Below are positions 17,945-25,969 of a stretch of 64,000 nt of DNA, piece after piece. The notes under the pieces were generated by a model. It saw only the letters and a program-made list of their open reading frames with translations. It did no database searches and was not told the DNA's origin. Source of the stretch: [Clostridium] saccharolyticum WM1 (GTDB taxonomy: Bacteria > Bacillota > Clostridia > Lachnospirales > Lachnospiraceae); assembly GCF_000144625.1 (NCBI RefSeq), contig NC_014376.1, positions 2,728,001-2,792,000 of the forward strand, given 5' to 3'. How positions within the stretch are numbered: position 1 is the stretch's first letter; each line of letters starts with the position of its first letter. The translations under genes were made by a program, and so were the position numbers.

Positions 17945-18584
17945 AACGGACCCTCCTTTCTATCCAGGAACAGAGCAAGGATATTGGCAGCAAAATGATT
18001 AAGTATGCTGCCACCAGCATTAAGAGAGCCTCATCTGTTTTATAATAGATTCCAATCAGATCCTTTGCCACAAACATTAAATCAGCCAGCGCCACCGCAC
18101 TGAACACCGATGTTTCTTTTATAAGAAATATGATGTTGGCGCAAAATACAGGGACTGAGGTAGTAACCGCCTGTGGAAGGATGATATGACGGAATACCTG
18201 CCCCTTGGTAAGTCCCAGGCTGAGACCCGATTCTGACTGGATGACCGGTACCTGTTCCATTCCCGTGCGGAATGCTTCCGCCATGTAGCTTCCTCCTAAA
18301 AATGCCAGCCCTGTCACTGCACAGCTTTCAGAGCTTAATACAACACCGATTTTAGGAAGTCCGAAGTATAAAAAGAACAGCTGGATCAAAAGCGGCGTAT
18401 TTCTGGATACTTCAATATAGCCATTCACAATACTCTTTAACACCGGTATCTTAATAATCCTGACCAGGCTGCACAAAAGGCCAATGGCTGATGAAAGCAG
18501 GATTCCCAGAAAAGAGATTCGGAGTGTCATACCTGCCGCTTCAATATACAGCGGCGTATAGGCACGTATAAATTCAAAATCCAT
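17925..18584 (-). CDS. Polar amino-acid ABC transporter permease (first)
   Basis: HisQ/GlnP-type permease of 219 residues. The hydrophobic N-terminal segment MTLRISFLGILLSSAIG leads into the transport domain, with the EAA-type loop QSESGLSLGLTKGQVFRHIILPQAV near residues 120-145. It is the first structural gene of the operon. Its mRNA leader of about 290 bases contains a cysteine-rich peptide gene, a terminator hairpin and an alternative pairing, so entry of transcription into the operon is probably attenuated. Confidence 0.9.
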   Translation of the reverse strand: MDFEFIRAYTPLYIEAAGMTLRISFLGILLSSAIGLLCSLVRIIKIPVLKSIVNGYIEVSRNTPLLIQLFFLYFGLPKIGVVLSSESCAVTGLAFLGGSYMAEAFRTGMEQVPVIQSESGLSLGLTKGQVFRHIILPQAVTTSVPVFCANIIFLIKETSVFSAVALADLMFVAKDLIGIYYKTDEALLMLVAAYLIILLPISLLCSWIERRVRYAEFGN

Positions 18585-18658
18585 GATTTTTTCTTTTTCC
18601 CTCCTTTTTTCTTATATGATCTGTCATTGTATTCCTCCCTTTTTATTAATAAATGCAA

Positions 18659-18692
18659 AAGGAAGCAGGTATACGCATATACCTGCTTCCTT
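18659..18692 (-). terminator. Leader terminator of the amino-acid ABC operon
   Basis: Perfect stem of about 15 bases (core GGAAGCAGGTATA / TATACCTGCTTCC) with a CGCA/TGCG loop, followed on the minus strand by TTTTGCATTTATT. It lies in the 5' leader, 75-108 bases before the first permease start and 41 bases after the leader-peptide stop. The minus-strand 5' arm contains AGGAAGCA (18691-18684), which can instead pair with TGCTTCCT inside the leader-peptide gene (18783-18776). Confidence 0.85.
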
Positions 18693-18732
18693 CCATTTAT
18701 TTTCTCTGTATTACAAGATAAAAAATTGGAAA

Positions 18733-18840
18733 TCAGATACCAAGACGCGCACGCAAATAAACTGTATCTCTTCTCAGGAAGCATCTACAGCAACAACATT
18801 TCATCGTATGATCCATGTTACACTTGCAGCTCGTTTTCAT
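18733..18840 (-). CDS. Cysteine-rich leader peptide (putative attenuator peptide)
   Basis: A 35-residue reading frame with seven cysteines: C5, C7, C15-C18 and C20, with the core MKCCCCRC. It starts with ATG, 9 bases after AAGGAG, and is 30 bases or so downstream of a near-consensus promoter. It ends before a strong terminator that precedes the amino-acid ABC operon. Short leader peptides rich in one amino acid are the hallmark of translation-controlled attenuation; polycysteine examples are known in mycobacteria. The peptide itself has no signal peptide or membrane segment. Coding status is inferred from start signals, composition and context. Confidence 0.8.
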   Translation of the reverse strand: MKTSCKCNMDHTMKCCCCRCFLRRDTVYLRARLGI

Positions 18841-18878
18841 TTCTCATCACTCCTTAATCACACTAAACCTATATGTTT

Positions 18879-18907
18879 AATATACTATTGTCTTGTCATT
18901 TTGTCAA
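18879..18907 (-). promoter_or_regulatory. Promoter of leader peptide and amino-acid ABC operon
   Basis: On the minus strand a consensus TTGACA (18907-18902), a 17-base spacer and TATATT (18884-18879). Transcription should begin near 18872, giving a leader of about 290 bases that includes the peptide gene and the terminator. Confidence 0.8.
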
Positions 18908-18991
18908 CCTTTTTTTATCTTAACCTTCTCTTAGAAGGATTCTGCTGGTAATTGCCTGAATCCTTATGATACTATACCGTTTATCACAAAA

Positions 18992-19156
18992 TCATAACAA
19001 GAAAAGACTAACCTGATTCAGATTAGTCTCAATACTTGTGCCAAACCCATTCCTCCGCTTTTTCTTTTGTATCCCCAATGCGGATATGCCAAGAAATGCA
19101 GAAAAAATAACCACGGCTATGGTAGAGGTAGCCCTGTCAGAATATGACCGAAACAT
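18992..19156 (-). CDS. Possible small membrane protein, stop-start coupled
   Basis: A 54-codon frame whose ATG overlaps the TGA of the GGDEF/HD-GYP gene (TGATG). A GGAGG lies 13 bases upstream, further than ideal. It encodes one hydrophobic helix (IAVVIFSAFLGISALGI) followed by KKKRR. The helix plus basic tail also resembles the end of a sortase anchor signal, so it could be a remnant. A terminator hairpin lies inside its 3' part, which argues against a full-length product. Confidence 0.25.
   Translation of the reverse strand: MFRSYSDRATSTIAVVIFSAFLGISALGIQKKKRRNGFGTSIETNLNQVSLFLL
19005..19029 (-). terminator. Intrinsic terminator of the GGDEF/HD-GYP gene
   Basis: AGACTAA / TTAGTCT outer stem with an inner CTG/CAG, followed on the minus strand by TTTTCTTG. 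It lies about 130 bases after the large gene's stop. Confidence 0.7.
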
Positions 19157-21912
19157 CAGCACTGCTTATCCTCCTTCATGATTCGGACAAATAACTGGGC
19201 GATTGCAGGATCATATTTTTTTCCGGATTTCATTAAGATGGATTGAAGCGCCCTTTCCTTTCCCTTTTTCCGGTCCTTTTCCCGGTTTACAATCCGTTCA
19301 TAGGCCTCCGCAACAGACAGAATCCGTGAAATCAGGGGTATCTCCTCTCCTTTTAAGCCCTTGGGATAGCCGGAACCATCCCAGCATTCGTGATGGCTGT
19401 ACACTCCGTTGGCAAGGTCCAGGGTCTCCTGGGACAGATTAAGGATGCGGTATCCGATCGCCGGATGCTGCCTTATCATCTCATGTTCCACCTCAGACAG
19501 TTTTTCCGGAGTTTTCTCAAGGATGGACTCGCTTAAGGTGATCTTACCAATATCGTGGAGGTATGCCCCATCCCGCAGCTTTTTAATTTCTGTTTCAGGA
19601 AGCTCCATAGCAATACCGATTTTTTCACACAGCTTGCTGACCTCCTCTGAATGCTTTTTCTCCCACGGGCTTTTCATATGAAGCGAGGTGATGATGCCGT
19701 TAATCGCATGGATCCCAAAGTTTATGGAAGAGGTGCTCTTTTCCTTATACATCTCATTTTCTGCCAGTTCCAGTATCCGTTCGATTCTCTGCCAATGCTT
19801 TTCCTTAGTGGCAGTTCCAACTGCAACACTGCAAGATACCATGTTTACCTTTTCTTCTGCAACCTGGTTTCTTATCCGTTCAGCAATGACCTCTGCTTCA
19901 TCCCTGGAAGTACGTGGCAGTAAAACCGTAAATTCGTCCCCCCCGATCCGGGCGGCAACATCCCCCTCCCGGCAGTTCTTTTTTAAAACCTGGGCGGCTT
20001 TGACAATGAATTCATCCCCTGCCGAATGACCAAAGGTGTCATTGATAAGCTTTAATCCGTTTAGATCAAGAAAAATCAGGGAAACCGGATGATTTTGCAG
20101 GGTATCCGCCTGTTTCATCTCCTGTTCAAAACACCTTCGGTTAACCAAACCGGTAAGAGGATCATGGTAGCTTAAAAAACGGATCCTTTCCTCCCCTTTC
20201 TTCCGCTCGGTAATATCGGCAAAGGTTATGACATATCCAACATGCTTCCCATCCTTTAACTGAGGCAGGGACCGGTACTCCGCCTCAAAGGAAGTACCGT
20301 CAGCCCGTTTCAGTACTCTGGTCCTTTCCTCTTCCTCCTTTCCCGGACAGGGATAATCGGCAAGAAACCGCTTTCCGTCAAAATCTGCCAGTTCTTCATT
20401 CTCATTGCCTCCCAGGGCTGCCAACATATCAATTCCTAAAAGCTCCTCCGGCTTTGAATATCCCAGAAGGTGAAGGCAGCTTTTGTTGCAAAACGTGCAC
20501 TTTCCGTTTAAGTCTGTACCAAATATGGCTTCTGCCGCAGTATCCAGGATCAGATGAAGCTGAGACTGGTTCTCTTTTAATATTTCATTTGCCTTATTAA
20601 GCTCCTGGGTCCGCATTTCCACAATGCATTCCAGATGCTTGACCATGTCAAGCAGATTATCCGCCAGACGGTTAAATACGTTGGATATCCTTCCGATTTC
20701 GTCATTTCTTACGATCTCCACCCGCTGCTCCAGATTGCCTGCGGAAATCCCCTCTGCAACGGTCAGCAGGCCATTAATGGGCTTATAAAGCCTTCGGATG
20801 ATCAGGGAAAAGATCCCTATGGAAAAAATGGCGGCAAAGAAAGTCAGCTGAACCGTAATTTCTATATTCCGGTTCAGCTCTGCAGCCAAAAAGCTTTCCG
20901 GGATCACGGAAATGATGACCCAGTTAAGTCCTGCCTTCCGGTATTCCTGTATGTCTGCATACCAGGTATCCTCTCCCAAGTTCCATGAAAATTCTGTCTC
21001 ATGGGCTTTTAAATATTTCTCATAGCTGGTTTTTATGATAGATAAAGAAAGGCTTTCCATGGTATTCCTTTTCAATGTTCCATAGGCAGTCATGACAGAA
21101 TTATCTTCTCCCATAGAATTTGCAATTAAATACCGGGTACCTTCCTCTATGACTGCCACATAACCCTTGGAACCTGCCGCCTGGGTTTTCAGATAGCCAC
21201 TGATTTCAGAGAGGAGCATATGAGCACTTAATACGCCATTCAGCCTGCCTTCCCTGTCATACACAGGAGACGAAACAGATACTGCCAGGTCATCTGCGAT
21301 GAAATCTTTGTATACAGGCGAAAAGACAGGGGCTCCTTCCTTTTCCGCCTCCTGGTACCATACCTGCTGCCGGGGATCAAAGGTGCCTGAATTCCCTGTA
21401 ATGGCTCCTGCTGTGAGATCCTCATGAACAGAGTAACGCCAGCATTCTCCTCCTGTCTCAGCATTGTTCTTTATGAGTTCAAAATCCCCCCGTTTATTTC
21501 TCAGGGCCCCATAATATGCTCCATCAACGGAAGCATAAGCAAAGCTGTAAATCTCTGTCTCGTAAGTTTTTAAGATACCAAGAAAAAAGGAGTTTCGGCT
21601 CTTTTCATTCAGAAAATCAATGGCTTCATTTTCAATCAGTTTTTTTCCTATTTCATTTGCTGTAACCGGAACCCGGAAAAATGAATTCACATTTTCCATT
21701 AAGTCCTGGTTCATCTTTTCAGATATTCCGGCGGTTTCTCTGGTTATGGAAGATTGCAAGTTGTTTAACACTAGTTTTTCTATGCCCACCAGGGATAAAA
21801 GGAACAGACAGATAAAGGTGACTATTGTCACATTTTGAATCGACATGCATTTTCGTGGTCTTCGTAATCTCATCTTCCTGATCGCTTTGGTTAAACGTAC
21901 CCTTTCCTGCAT
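19156..21912 (-). CDS. Membrane sensor with HAMP, PAS, GGDEF and HD-GYP domains
   Basis: Protein of 918 residues for cyclic-di-GMP turnover. The order is a helix near residues 27-48, a Cache-type extracellular sensor (to ~345), a second helix (~350-370), HAMP, a PAS domain (FGTDLNGKCTFCNKSC, ending in VGYVITFADITERKKGEE), GGDEF and HD-GYP. The GGDEF active site is intact (RIGGDEFTVLLP). The HD domain keeps HDIGK, HHECWDGSGYP and the GYP signature, but AEAYERI replaces the usual ADVYDAL. Both synthesis and hydrolysis of cyclic-di-GMP are possible; which dominates cannot be told. Ligand unknown. Confidence 0.9.
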   Translation of the reverse strand: MQERVRLTKAIRKMRLRRPRKCMSIQNVTIVTFICLFLLSLVGIEKLVLNNLQSSITRETAGISEKMNQDLMENVNSFFRVPVTANEIGKKLIENEAIDFLNEKSRNSFFLGILKTYETEIYSFAYASVDGAYYGALRNKRGDFELIKNNAETGGECWRYSVHEDLTAGAITGNSGTFDPRQQVWYQEAEKEGAPVFSPVYKDFIADDLAVSVSSPVYDREGRLNGVLSAHMLLSEISGYLKTQAAGSKGYVAVIEEGTRYLIANSMGEDNSVMTAYGTLKRNTMESLSLSIIKTSYEKYLKAHETEFSWNLGEDTWYADIQEYRKAGLNWVIISVIPESFLAAELNRNIEITVQLTFFAAIFSIGIFSLIIRRLYKPINGLLTVAEGISAGNLEQRVEIVRNDEIGRISNVFNRLADNLLDMVKHLECIVEMRTQELNKANEILKENQSQLHLILDTAAEAIFGTDLNGKCTFCNKSCLHLLGYSKPEELLGIDMLAALGGNENEELADFDGKRFLADYPCPGKEEEERTRVLKRADGTSFEAEYRSLPQLKDGKHVGYVITFADITERKKGEERIRFLSYHDPLTGLVNRRCFEQEMKQADTLQNHPVSLIFLDLNGLKLINDTFGHSAGDEFIVKAAQVLKKNCREGDVAARIGGDEFTVLLPRTSRDEAEVIAERIRNQVAEEKVNMVSCSVAVGTATKEKHWQRIERILELAENEMYKEKSTSSINFGIHAINGIITSLHMKSPWEKKHSEEVSKLCEKIGIAMELPETEIKKLRDGAYLHDIGKITLSESILEKTPEKLSEVEHEMIRQHPAIGYRILNLSQETLDLANGVYSHHECWDGSGYPKGLKGEEIPLISRILSVAEAYERIVNREKDRKKGKERALQSILMKSGKKYDPAIAQLFVRIMKEDKQC

Positions 21913-22001
21913 GGCTCATTCCTTTTAACACAGGCTGGCCCCGCATGAACTAAGTATAACTATTTCTTTTATAAAGTTCAACCTGAATTTAATTGCATAA
22001 A

Positions 22002-22050
22002 AAATGATCCAGATCCGCTGTAATGTTTTACAACAGAATCTGGATCATTT
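22002..22050 (-). terminator. Intrinsic terminator of the CAP-domain gene
   Basis: AAATGATCCAGAT / ATCTGGATCATTT perfect 13-base outer stem with a 23-base interior loop containing TGT/ACA. It lies 11 bases after the stop. Confidence 0.8.
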
Positions 22051-22060
22051 CATTCGTTAA

Positions 22061-22882
22061 TTAGTATGTAAATAACTGCACCCAGTACTGGGTTCCGCTA
22101 CTATTTTGAGTATTGCCTACTCCAATATGTGTATAGCTTTTATTCATGATATTTGCACGGTGGCCCGCACTGTTCATCCAGGCAGTCACCACATCCTGAG
22201 GTGTTTTCTGTCCCCATGCGATGTTCTCTCCAGCACCCCGGTAACTTACATTCTGCTCTTTTAAAGCGGAAGAAAATGAGCTGCCATTGGGGCGGACATG
22301 ATCAAACTTTGACTGGATCTCATTGGCTCTTACGGTAGCAGCCTTCTCTACAGCAGGATCAATGGTAAGCGGAGCAAGTCCTTCCTTTGCTCTCTCTGCA
22401 TTTACAAGATCTACAACCTGCTGGGTATAAGTCTTATTGGTCGTACTCCCGTCGTTGCCGGTATTTCCTGTATTACCGGTATTTCCTGTGTTACCGGTAT
22501 TTCCAGTATTGCCGGTATTTCCAGTATTACCGGTATTGCCCGTATTTCCGGTATTTCCAGTATTACCGGTATTGCCCGTATTTCCGGTATTTCCTGTATT
22601 GCCGGTATTTCCGGTATTTCCGGTATTGCCGGTATTTCTATTGCAGTTTTTGCCATTATTGCTGCCATTGATCAGCTTAGACCAGTCCACACTGTTTTGG
22701 TCGACCCCGTACTGTTTTAATTTAGCCTTTAAATCATCTAAATTACAGTTCCTGCTCACTGTCACAATGCTTCTTCCGGTGTTGCACTGACTGTAAGGTC
22801 TGGTCACCGCCGCATTGGCTGTCAATGGTATCATACTCGTTAAAGTAAGTGTAATCATTCCAAGTGCCGTTAGTTTTCTCAA
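22061..22882 (-). CDS. Secreted CAP/SCP-domain protein with Asn-Thr-Gly repeat
   Basis: Secreted protein of 273 residues. A cleavable signal peptide ends near LTANAA (residue ~25). A small N-terminal region is followed by a low-complexity stretch of about 20 NTG tripeptides (~83-142), then a YkwD-type CAP domain (~150-273). The CAP signatures are present: VVDLVNAERAKEGL, HVRPNGSSFSS, GENIAWGQ, WMNSAGHRANIMN and IGVG. Such proteins occur on spores and surfaces of Bacillota and in several other lineages; the biochemical role is mostly unknown. The repeat looks like a flexible, possibly glycosylated stalk. It is a single-gene unit with its own terminator. Confidence 0.9.
   Translation of the reverse strand: MRKLTALGMITLTLTSMIPLTANAAVTRPYSQCNTGRSIVTVSRNCNLDDLKAKLKQYGVDQNSVDWSKLINGSNNGKNCNRNTGNTGNTGNTGNTGNTGNTGNTGNTGNTGNTGNTGNTGNTGNTGNTGNTGNTGNTGNTGNDGSTTNKTYTQQVVDLVNAERAKEGLAPLTIDPAVEKAATVRANEIQSKFDHVRPNGSSFSSALKEQNVSYRGAGENIAWGQKTPQDVVTAWMNSAGHRANIMNKSYTHIGVGNTQNSSGTQYWVQLFTY
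22453..22640 (-). repeat. Nine-base tandem repeat encoding NTG
   Basis: About 20 copies of a nine-base unit (consensus on the minus strand GGAAATACC / GGTAATACC, read as Asn-Thr-Gly) with synonymous variation at third positions. It lies inside the CAP-domain gene. Copy number is likely to vary between strains, since in-frame gain or loss keeps the frame. Confidence 0.9.
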
Positions 22883-23000
22883 TTCATTTGCCTCCTTTGA
22901 AATTGTTACATTTGTATTACATTTGTGTTACAAATATATGATAGCACGATTGCTTCCATTTTTCCAGTGGAAATAACTGGGAATGTTTTGGATGTAAAAG

Positions 23001-23031
23001 AAAGGGCGGCGGAGGATATCCGTTGCCCTTT
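23001..23031 (-). terminator. Intrinsic terminator
   Basis: AAAGGGC / GCCCTTT stem with inner complementary bases GGAT/ATCC, followed on the minus strand by CTTTTACATC. It is the likely end of the rhodanese/PP-loop transcript. Confidence 0.65.
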
Positions 23032-23127
23032 CAAACGTTCAGCTTTATCAATTCACTCTTTATATGATGTAATCGTCGTATATCCGCTTTTGTAAAACAG
23101 ATCGGCAATCGTTATCCCGCCAGATAA

Positions 23128-24318
23128 TCATTCATCAGCGGGTTCAGCCCTTCCCACCAGATCGTAACCGTCAAGGAAGTGGTGTGTTGTCCCATTTTCC
23201 TTATAGGCGATTATGGTATTCAGGTTCACATTTTCCACGCTCTTAAAAATATTGCTTTCAATGTATGGATTGGTCTCCTTTAGCTGCCTGATCAGGTTCT
23301 TAATTTCCACCCTCTTTGACCCTGTGCTGCCATCCGTCCTGCAGGTAGTGCAGGTATCCGTAAACCGACATGCACACTGGATGAAGTGCAGGCCATTGTA
23401 ATCCCTCCAGTCTTTGATGTCATCTTCCCGAATGAGATACATGGGGCGGATAAGTTCCATGCCTTCAAAATTTGTGCTGTGCAGCTTCGGCATCATGGTC
23501 TGTATCTGTGCACCGTACATCATTCCCATTAATATGGTTTCGATCACATCATCGTAATGATGTCCCAGGGCAATCTTATTACAGCCAAGCTCCCTTGCCT
23601 TATTGTACAAATACCCCCTCCTCATCCTGGCACACAAATAACACGGGGACTTTTCTACGTCATACACTGCGTCAAAGATCTGGGTTTCAAATACGGTGAT
23701 CGGAATATTTAAAAGCCTGGCATTGGATTCAATCACCTGCCGGTTGGTTTCGTTGTATCCCGGATCCATGACAAGAAAAACCAGTTCAAAGGGAAATTTA
23801 TTGTGTCTTCTCAGCTCCTGAAAAAGCTTTGCCATGAGCATGGAATCCTTGCCTCCGGAAATGCAGACAGCGATCCTGTCGTTTTCCTTTACCAGCTCAT
23901 ATTCATTAATGGCCTTGGCAAATCTGCTGAACAGCTCCTTATGGAATTTCTTCCGGATGCTCTTTTCTATATTTTCCAGCCGGTCGTCTGATTTATCCTC
24001 TCTTTCCATGGTACGAAGCAGCCATTCCCCATAGCCGCCCCGGAGATTATATGCTTCATAGCCTTTTTCCGTTAAATCCCTTGCCGCATCTTCACTGATA
24101 ATCCCCTTTAAGCAGTACAGGATGATCTTCTTATCCCTGGGAAGAGGGCGGTCTCCGTTTAATAATGCTTCTTTTTCAATATTTATGGCTCCCGGTATAA
24201 AACCATGGTTGTATGACGTCTGATCCCTCACGTCTACAAGCACGTATTCCTCCGGGCTCATTTGCTTCATTTGATCCAATGACAGATCCTGTTCCCGGGA
24301 CATGCTGCCATCAAACAT
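23128..24318 (-). CDS. Rhodanese-PP-loop ATPase fusion (TtcA/TilS-like tRNA thiolation type)
   Basis: Protein of 396 residues from the ATG at 24318, chosen for AGAGGTGA upstream; an in-frame ATG at 24342 is the alternative. Residues ~10-105 are a rhodanese domain with the persulfide cysteine in ILYCLKG. Residues ~125-380 are a PP-loop ATPase: SGGKDSMLMAK, CYLCARMRRGYLY and GHHYDDVIETILMGMMYG. These match the TtcA group, which thiolates tRNA cytosine 32. The fused rhodanese could deliver sulfur directly. It follows tcdA closely on the same strand, so both genes probably serve tRNA modification. Confidence 0.85.
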   Translation of the reverse strand: MFDGSMSREQDLSLDQMKQMSPEEYVLVDVRDQTSYNHGFIPGAINIEKEALLNGDRPLPRDKKIILYCLKGIISEDAARDLTEKGYEAYNLRGGYGEWLLRTMEREDKSDDRLENIEKSIRKKFHKELFSRFAKAINEYELVKENDRIAVCISGGKDSMLMAKLFQELRRHNKFPFELVFLVMDPGYNETNRQVIESNARLLNIPITVFETQIFDAVYDVEKSPCYLCARMRRGYLYNKARELGCNKIALGHHYDDVIETILMGMMYGAQIQTMMPKLHSTNFEGMELIRPMYLIREDDIKDWRDYNGLHFIQCACRFTDTCTTCRTDGSTGSKRVEIKNLIRQLKETNPYIESNIFKSVENVNLNTIIAYKENGTTHHFLDGYDLVGRAEPADE

Positions 24319-24348
24319 ATGGTCACCTCTTACTCCATTCATTTCCGT

Positions 24349-25107
24349 CTATTCCTTCCGCGCCAGGTCCTTGATCACTTCTCCGGCTATAATAAGCCCT
24401 GCTACAGAGGGCACAAAAGCAACGCTTCCCGGAATATCTCTTCGTTCCGTACACTTATGCTTGGCTCCGGGCGGGCAGATACAGTTTGTCCTGCAGCTGA
24501 TGGACATGTCTTCCAAGGGTCTTGTAGGCTTTTCCGTGGAGTAGACTACCTTAAGCTTTTTTACGCCCCTTTTCTTTAACTCTCTCCGCATGACCTTTGC
24601 AAGGGGACACATGGTGGTCTTATAAATGTCAGCCACTAAAAATTTCGTAGGATCCAGCTTATTGCCTGCGCCCATGCAGCTGATGACCGGTACGCCAGCT
24701 TCTTTTGCGCGCATGATCAGCTCCAGCTTTGCGGTTACGGTATCCACCGCATCCACTACATAATCATACTCCTTAAAATCAAAATCATCCGCATTCTCCG
24801 GCAAATAGAAACACTGATGGGTTTCCACCTGTGCGTCGGGATTGATCTCCAAAATCCTGTCCTTCATAACATCCACTTTATATTTGCCTACCGTTTTCCG
24901 GGTGGCTATGATCTGTCTGTTTATATTGGTAAGGCAGACCTTATCATCATCCACAAGCACAAAGGAACCGATTCCGCTTCTTACCAAGGCCTCTGCCACA
25001 TATCCGCCCACACCGCCGATACCAAAAACAGCAACCTTTGCTTCCGATAATTTTTTCATGGCATCTTCACCCAATAAAAGCTGGGTTCTTGAAAACTGGT
25101 TCAACAA
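24349..25107 (-). CDS. tcdA: tRNA threonylcarbamoyladenosine dehydratase
   Basis: ThiF/E1-like enzyme of 252 residues that cyclises t6A37 in tRNA to ct6A using ATP. The nucleotide-binding glycine motif is FGIGGVGGYVAEALVRSGIG near residue 29, followed by DDDKVCLTNINRQI. The catalytic region includes SCMGAGNKLDPTKF and a late cysteine cluster (SCRTNCICPPGAKHKC). The start is TTG, supported by AGAGGT 8 bases upstream and by the family's usual N-terminus (NQFSRTQLLLG); there is no ATG in place. It is first in an operon with the rhodanese/PP-loop gene. Confidence 0.92.
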   Translation of the reverse strand: MLNQFSRTQLLLGEDAMKKLSEAKVAVFGIGGVGGYVAEALVRSGIGSFVLVDDDKVCLTNINRQIIATRKTVGKYKVDVMKDRILEINPDAQVETHQCFYLPENADDFDFKEYDYVVDAVDTVTAKLELIMRAKEAGVPVISCMGAGNKLDPTKFLVADIYKTTMCPLAKVMRRELKKRGVKKLKVVYSTEKPTRPLEDMSISCRTNCICPPGAKHKCTERRDIPGSVAFVPSVAGLIIAGEVIKDLARKE

Positions 25108-25171
25108 ATGATTCTACCTCTTTCTGTATTTTTCTATCTAATTACTAGGAATAAAAAATGCACTTCAAATT

Positions 25172-25200
25172 ATTATACTTCGAAATGTTTATTTGGGCAA
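25172..25200 (-). promoter_or_regulatory. tcdA promoter
   Basis: Minus-strand TTGCCC (25200-25195), 17-base spacer and a perfect TATAAT (25177-25172), about 65 bases upstream of the TTG start. Confidence 0.65.
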
Positions 25201-25220
25201 TTAATTTTTTGCATTATCAT

Positions 25221-25414
25221 GAAGAAAAGCCCCTTGGCAGAGGCTTTTCTTCTATATTTTACCAGCCGGTACAAGCCGTATTCTTCCTTTTCCATTCTGA
25301 TCTCAATGCTTCTTATGTTCCTTTCCGTCTCCCCGGAAAAGCTTCTGTGCCCCCCTTTCTTATGTATCTCCCTGCAGCAGGCAGGACGGCCTGTTTCCCC
25401 TTCAGGCCGCCCTG
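25221..25414. terminator. Two hairpins between tcdA and the hemerythrin gene
   Basis: The 313-base gap 25108-25420 holds no credible gene. It contains the tcdA promoter and two strong hairpins. The first (25221-25252) is GAAGAAAAGCC / GGCTTTTCTTC. The second (25382-25414) is CAGGACGGCCTG / CAGGCCGCCCTG with one mismatch, 7 bases beyond the hemerythrin stop. The second has no clear U-run. Together they probably end the hcp operon transcript. Confidence 0.6.
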
Positions 25415-25420
25415 TCACTG

Positions 25421-25969
25421 TTACCTTATCTTTTCCCGGATCCAGGATTCATACTTGTCCTGAACGCCCTGATCCTTTGCCTGCCTTTCAAAGGAATCTG
25501 TTTCCTCATCCACTGCCTGTAACTTATCCTCTGAAAGTGCACGGGCCGCAAACGCATAAGCAGCCTCATCCTCTTTATCAATATGGCGTTTTAATAATGC
25601 GCCATAGCCCACCGCATTGGAAATAATATCCAACTTCGGTTCTGTACCAGGATGTCTCTCATACTCATCTATGGCCTTTTCCAGTTCGGAAAGATAAAGT
25701 CTTCCCAGGTCATGTTCTACAAGCATACCGTTTCGAATCAGCTTTTCGGCAACCGGCCCCATATTTTCCATCATGATCCGGAACAATATCTTTTCTTCCT
25801 TTCCATGATGATGCTTGTCTGCGTAATTTCTTGCAAAGTCAAGGCATTCCCGCAGGAGGGGCGCATCCACCGGCTTGCCTTCCAGAATGCCGGAGCTAAT
25901 GCTTCTTAAAAACCCGGTAAAAGCCAGAATGTTTTCATGCTCCTTCATTAAAATGTCTATTCCGTACAT
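25421..25969 (-). CDS. Hemerythrin-like domain protein
   Basis: Soluble four-helix protein of 182 residues with candidate diiron ligands H11, H54/H55, E58 (HHHGKEE), H86 (EHD), H129 and E133 (RHIDKEDE). The pattern fits the hemerythrin/HHE family, including the C-terminal domain of RIC proteins (YtfE/ScdA) that repair iron centres after nitric oxide damage. It overlaps the upstream unknown gene by 13 bases and is the last gene of the operon led by hcp. A role in nitrosative or oxidative stress is inferred from this context. Confidence 0.85.
   Translation of the reverse strand: MYGIDILMKEHENILAFTGFLRSISSGILEGKPVDAPLLRECLDFARNYADKHHHGKEEKILFRIMMENMGPVAEKLIRNGMLVEHDLGRLYLSELEKAIDEYERHPGTEPKLDIISNAVGYGALLKRHIDKEDEAAYAFAARALSEDKLQAVDEETDSFERQAKDQGVQDKYESWIREKIR

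Noticed and set aside
18585..18732. T-box riboswitch before the amino-acid ABC operon
   Set aside because: No AGGGTGGNACCGCG-type T-box sequence and no stem I pattern were found; the leader is explained better by the Cys-rich peptide and the competing pairing.
19040..19156. Sortase-anchored surface protein end (hydrophobic stretch plus basic tail)
   Set aside because: No LPxTG-like motif precedes the helix and no upstream coding part exists; kept only as a low-confidence small frame.
22453..22640. CRISPR array
   Set aside because: The repeat unit is nine bases with no spacers and lies in frame within a coding sequence.
22387..22790. Long open frames opposite and beside the NTG repeat (Tyr/Arg-Phe, Val-Leu-Pro and Ile-Pro-Glu repeats)
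   Set aside because: They are frame shadows of the nine-base tandem repeat in the CAP-domain gene, without ribosome sites.
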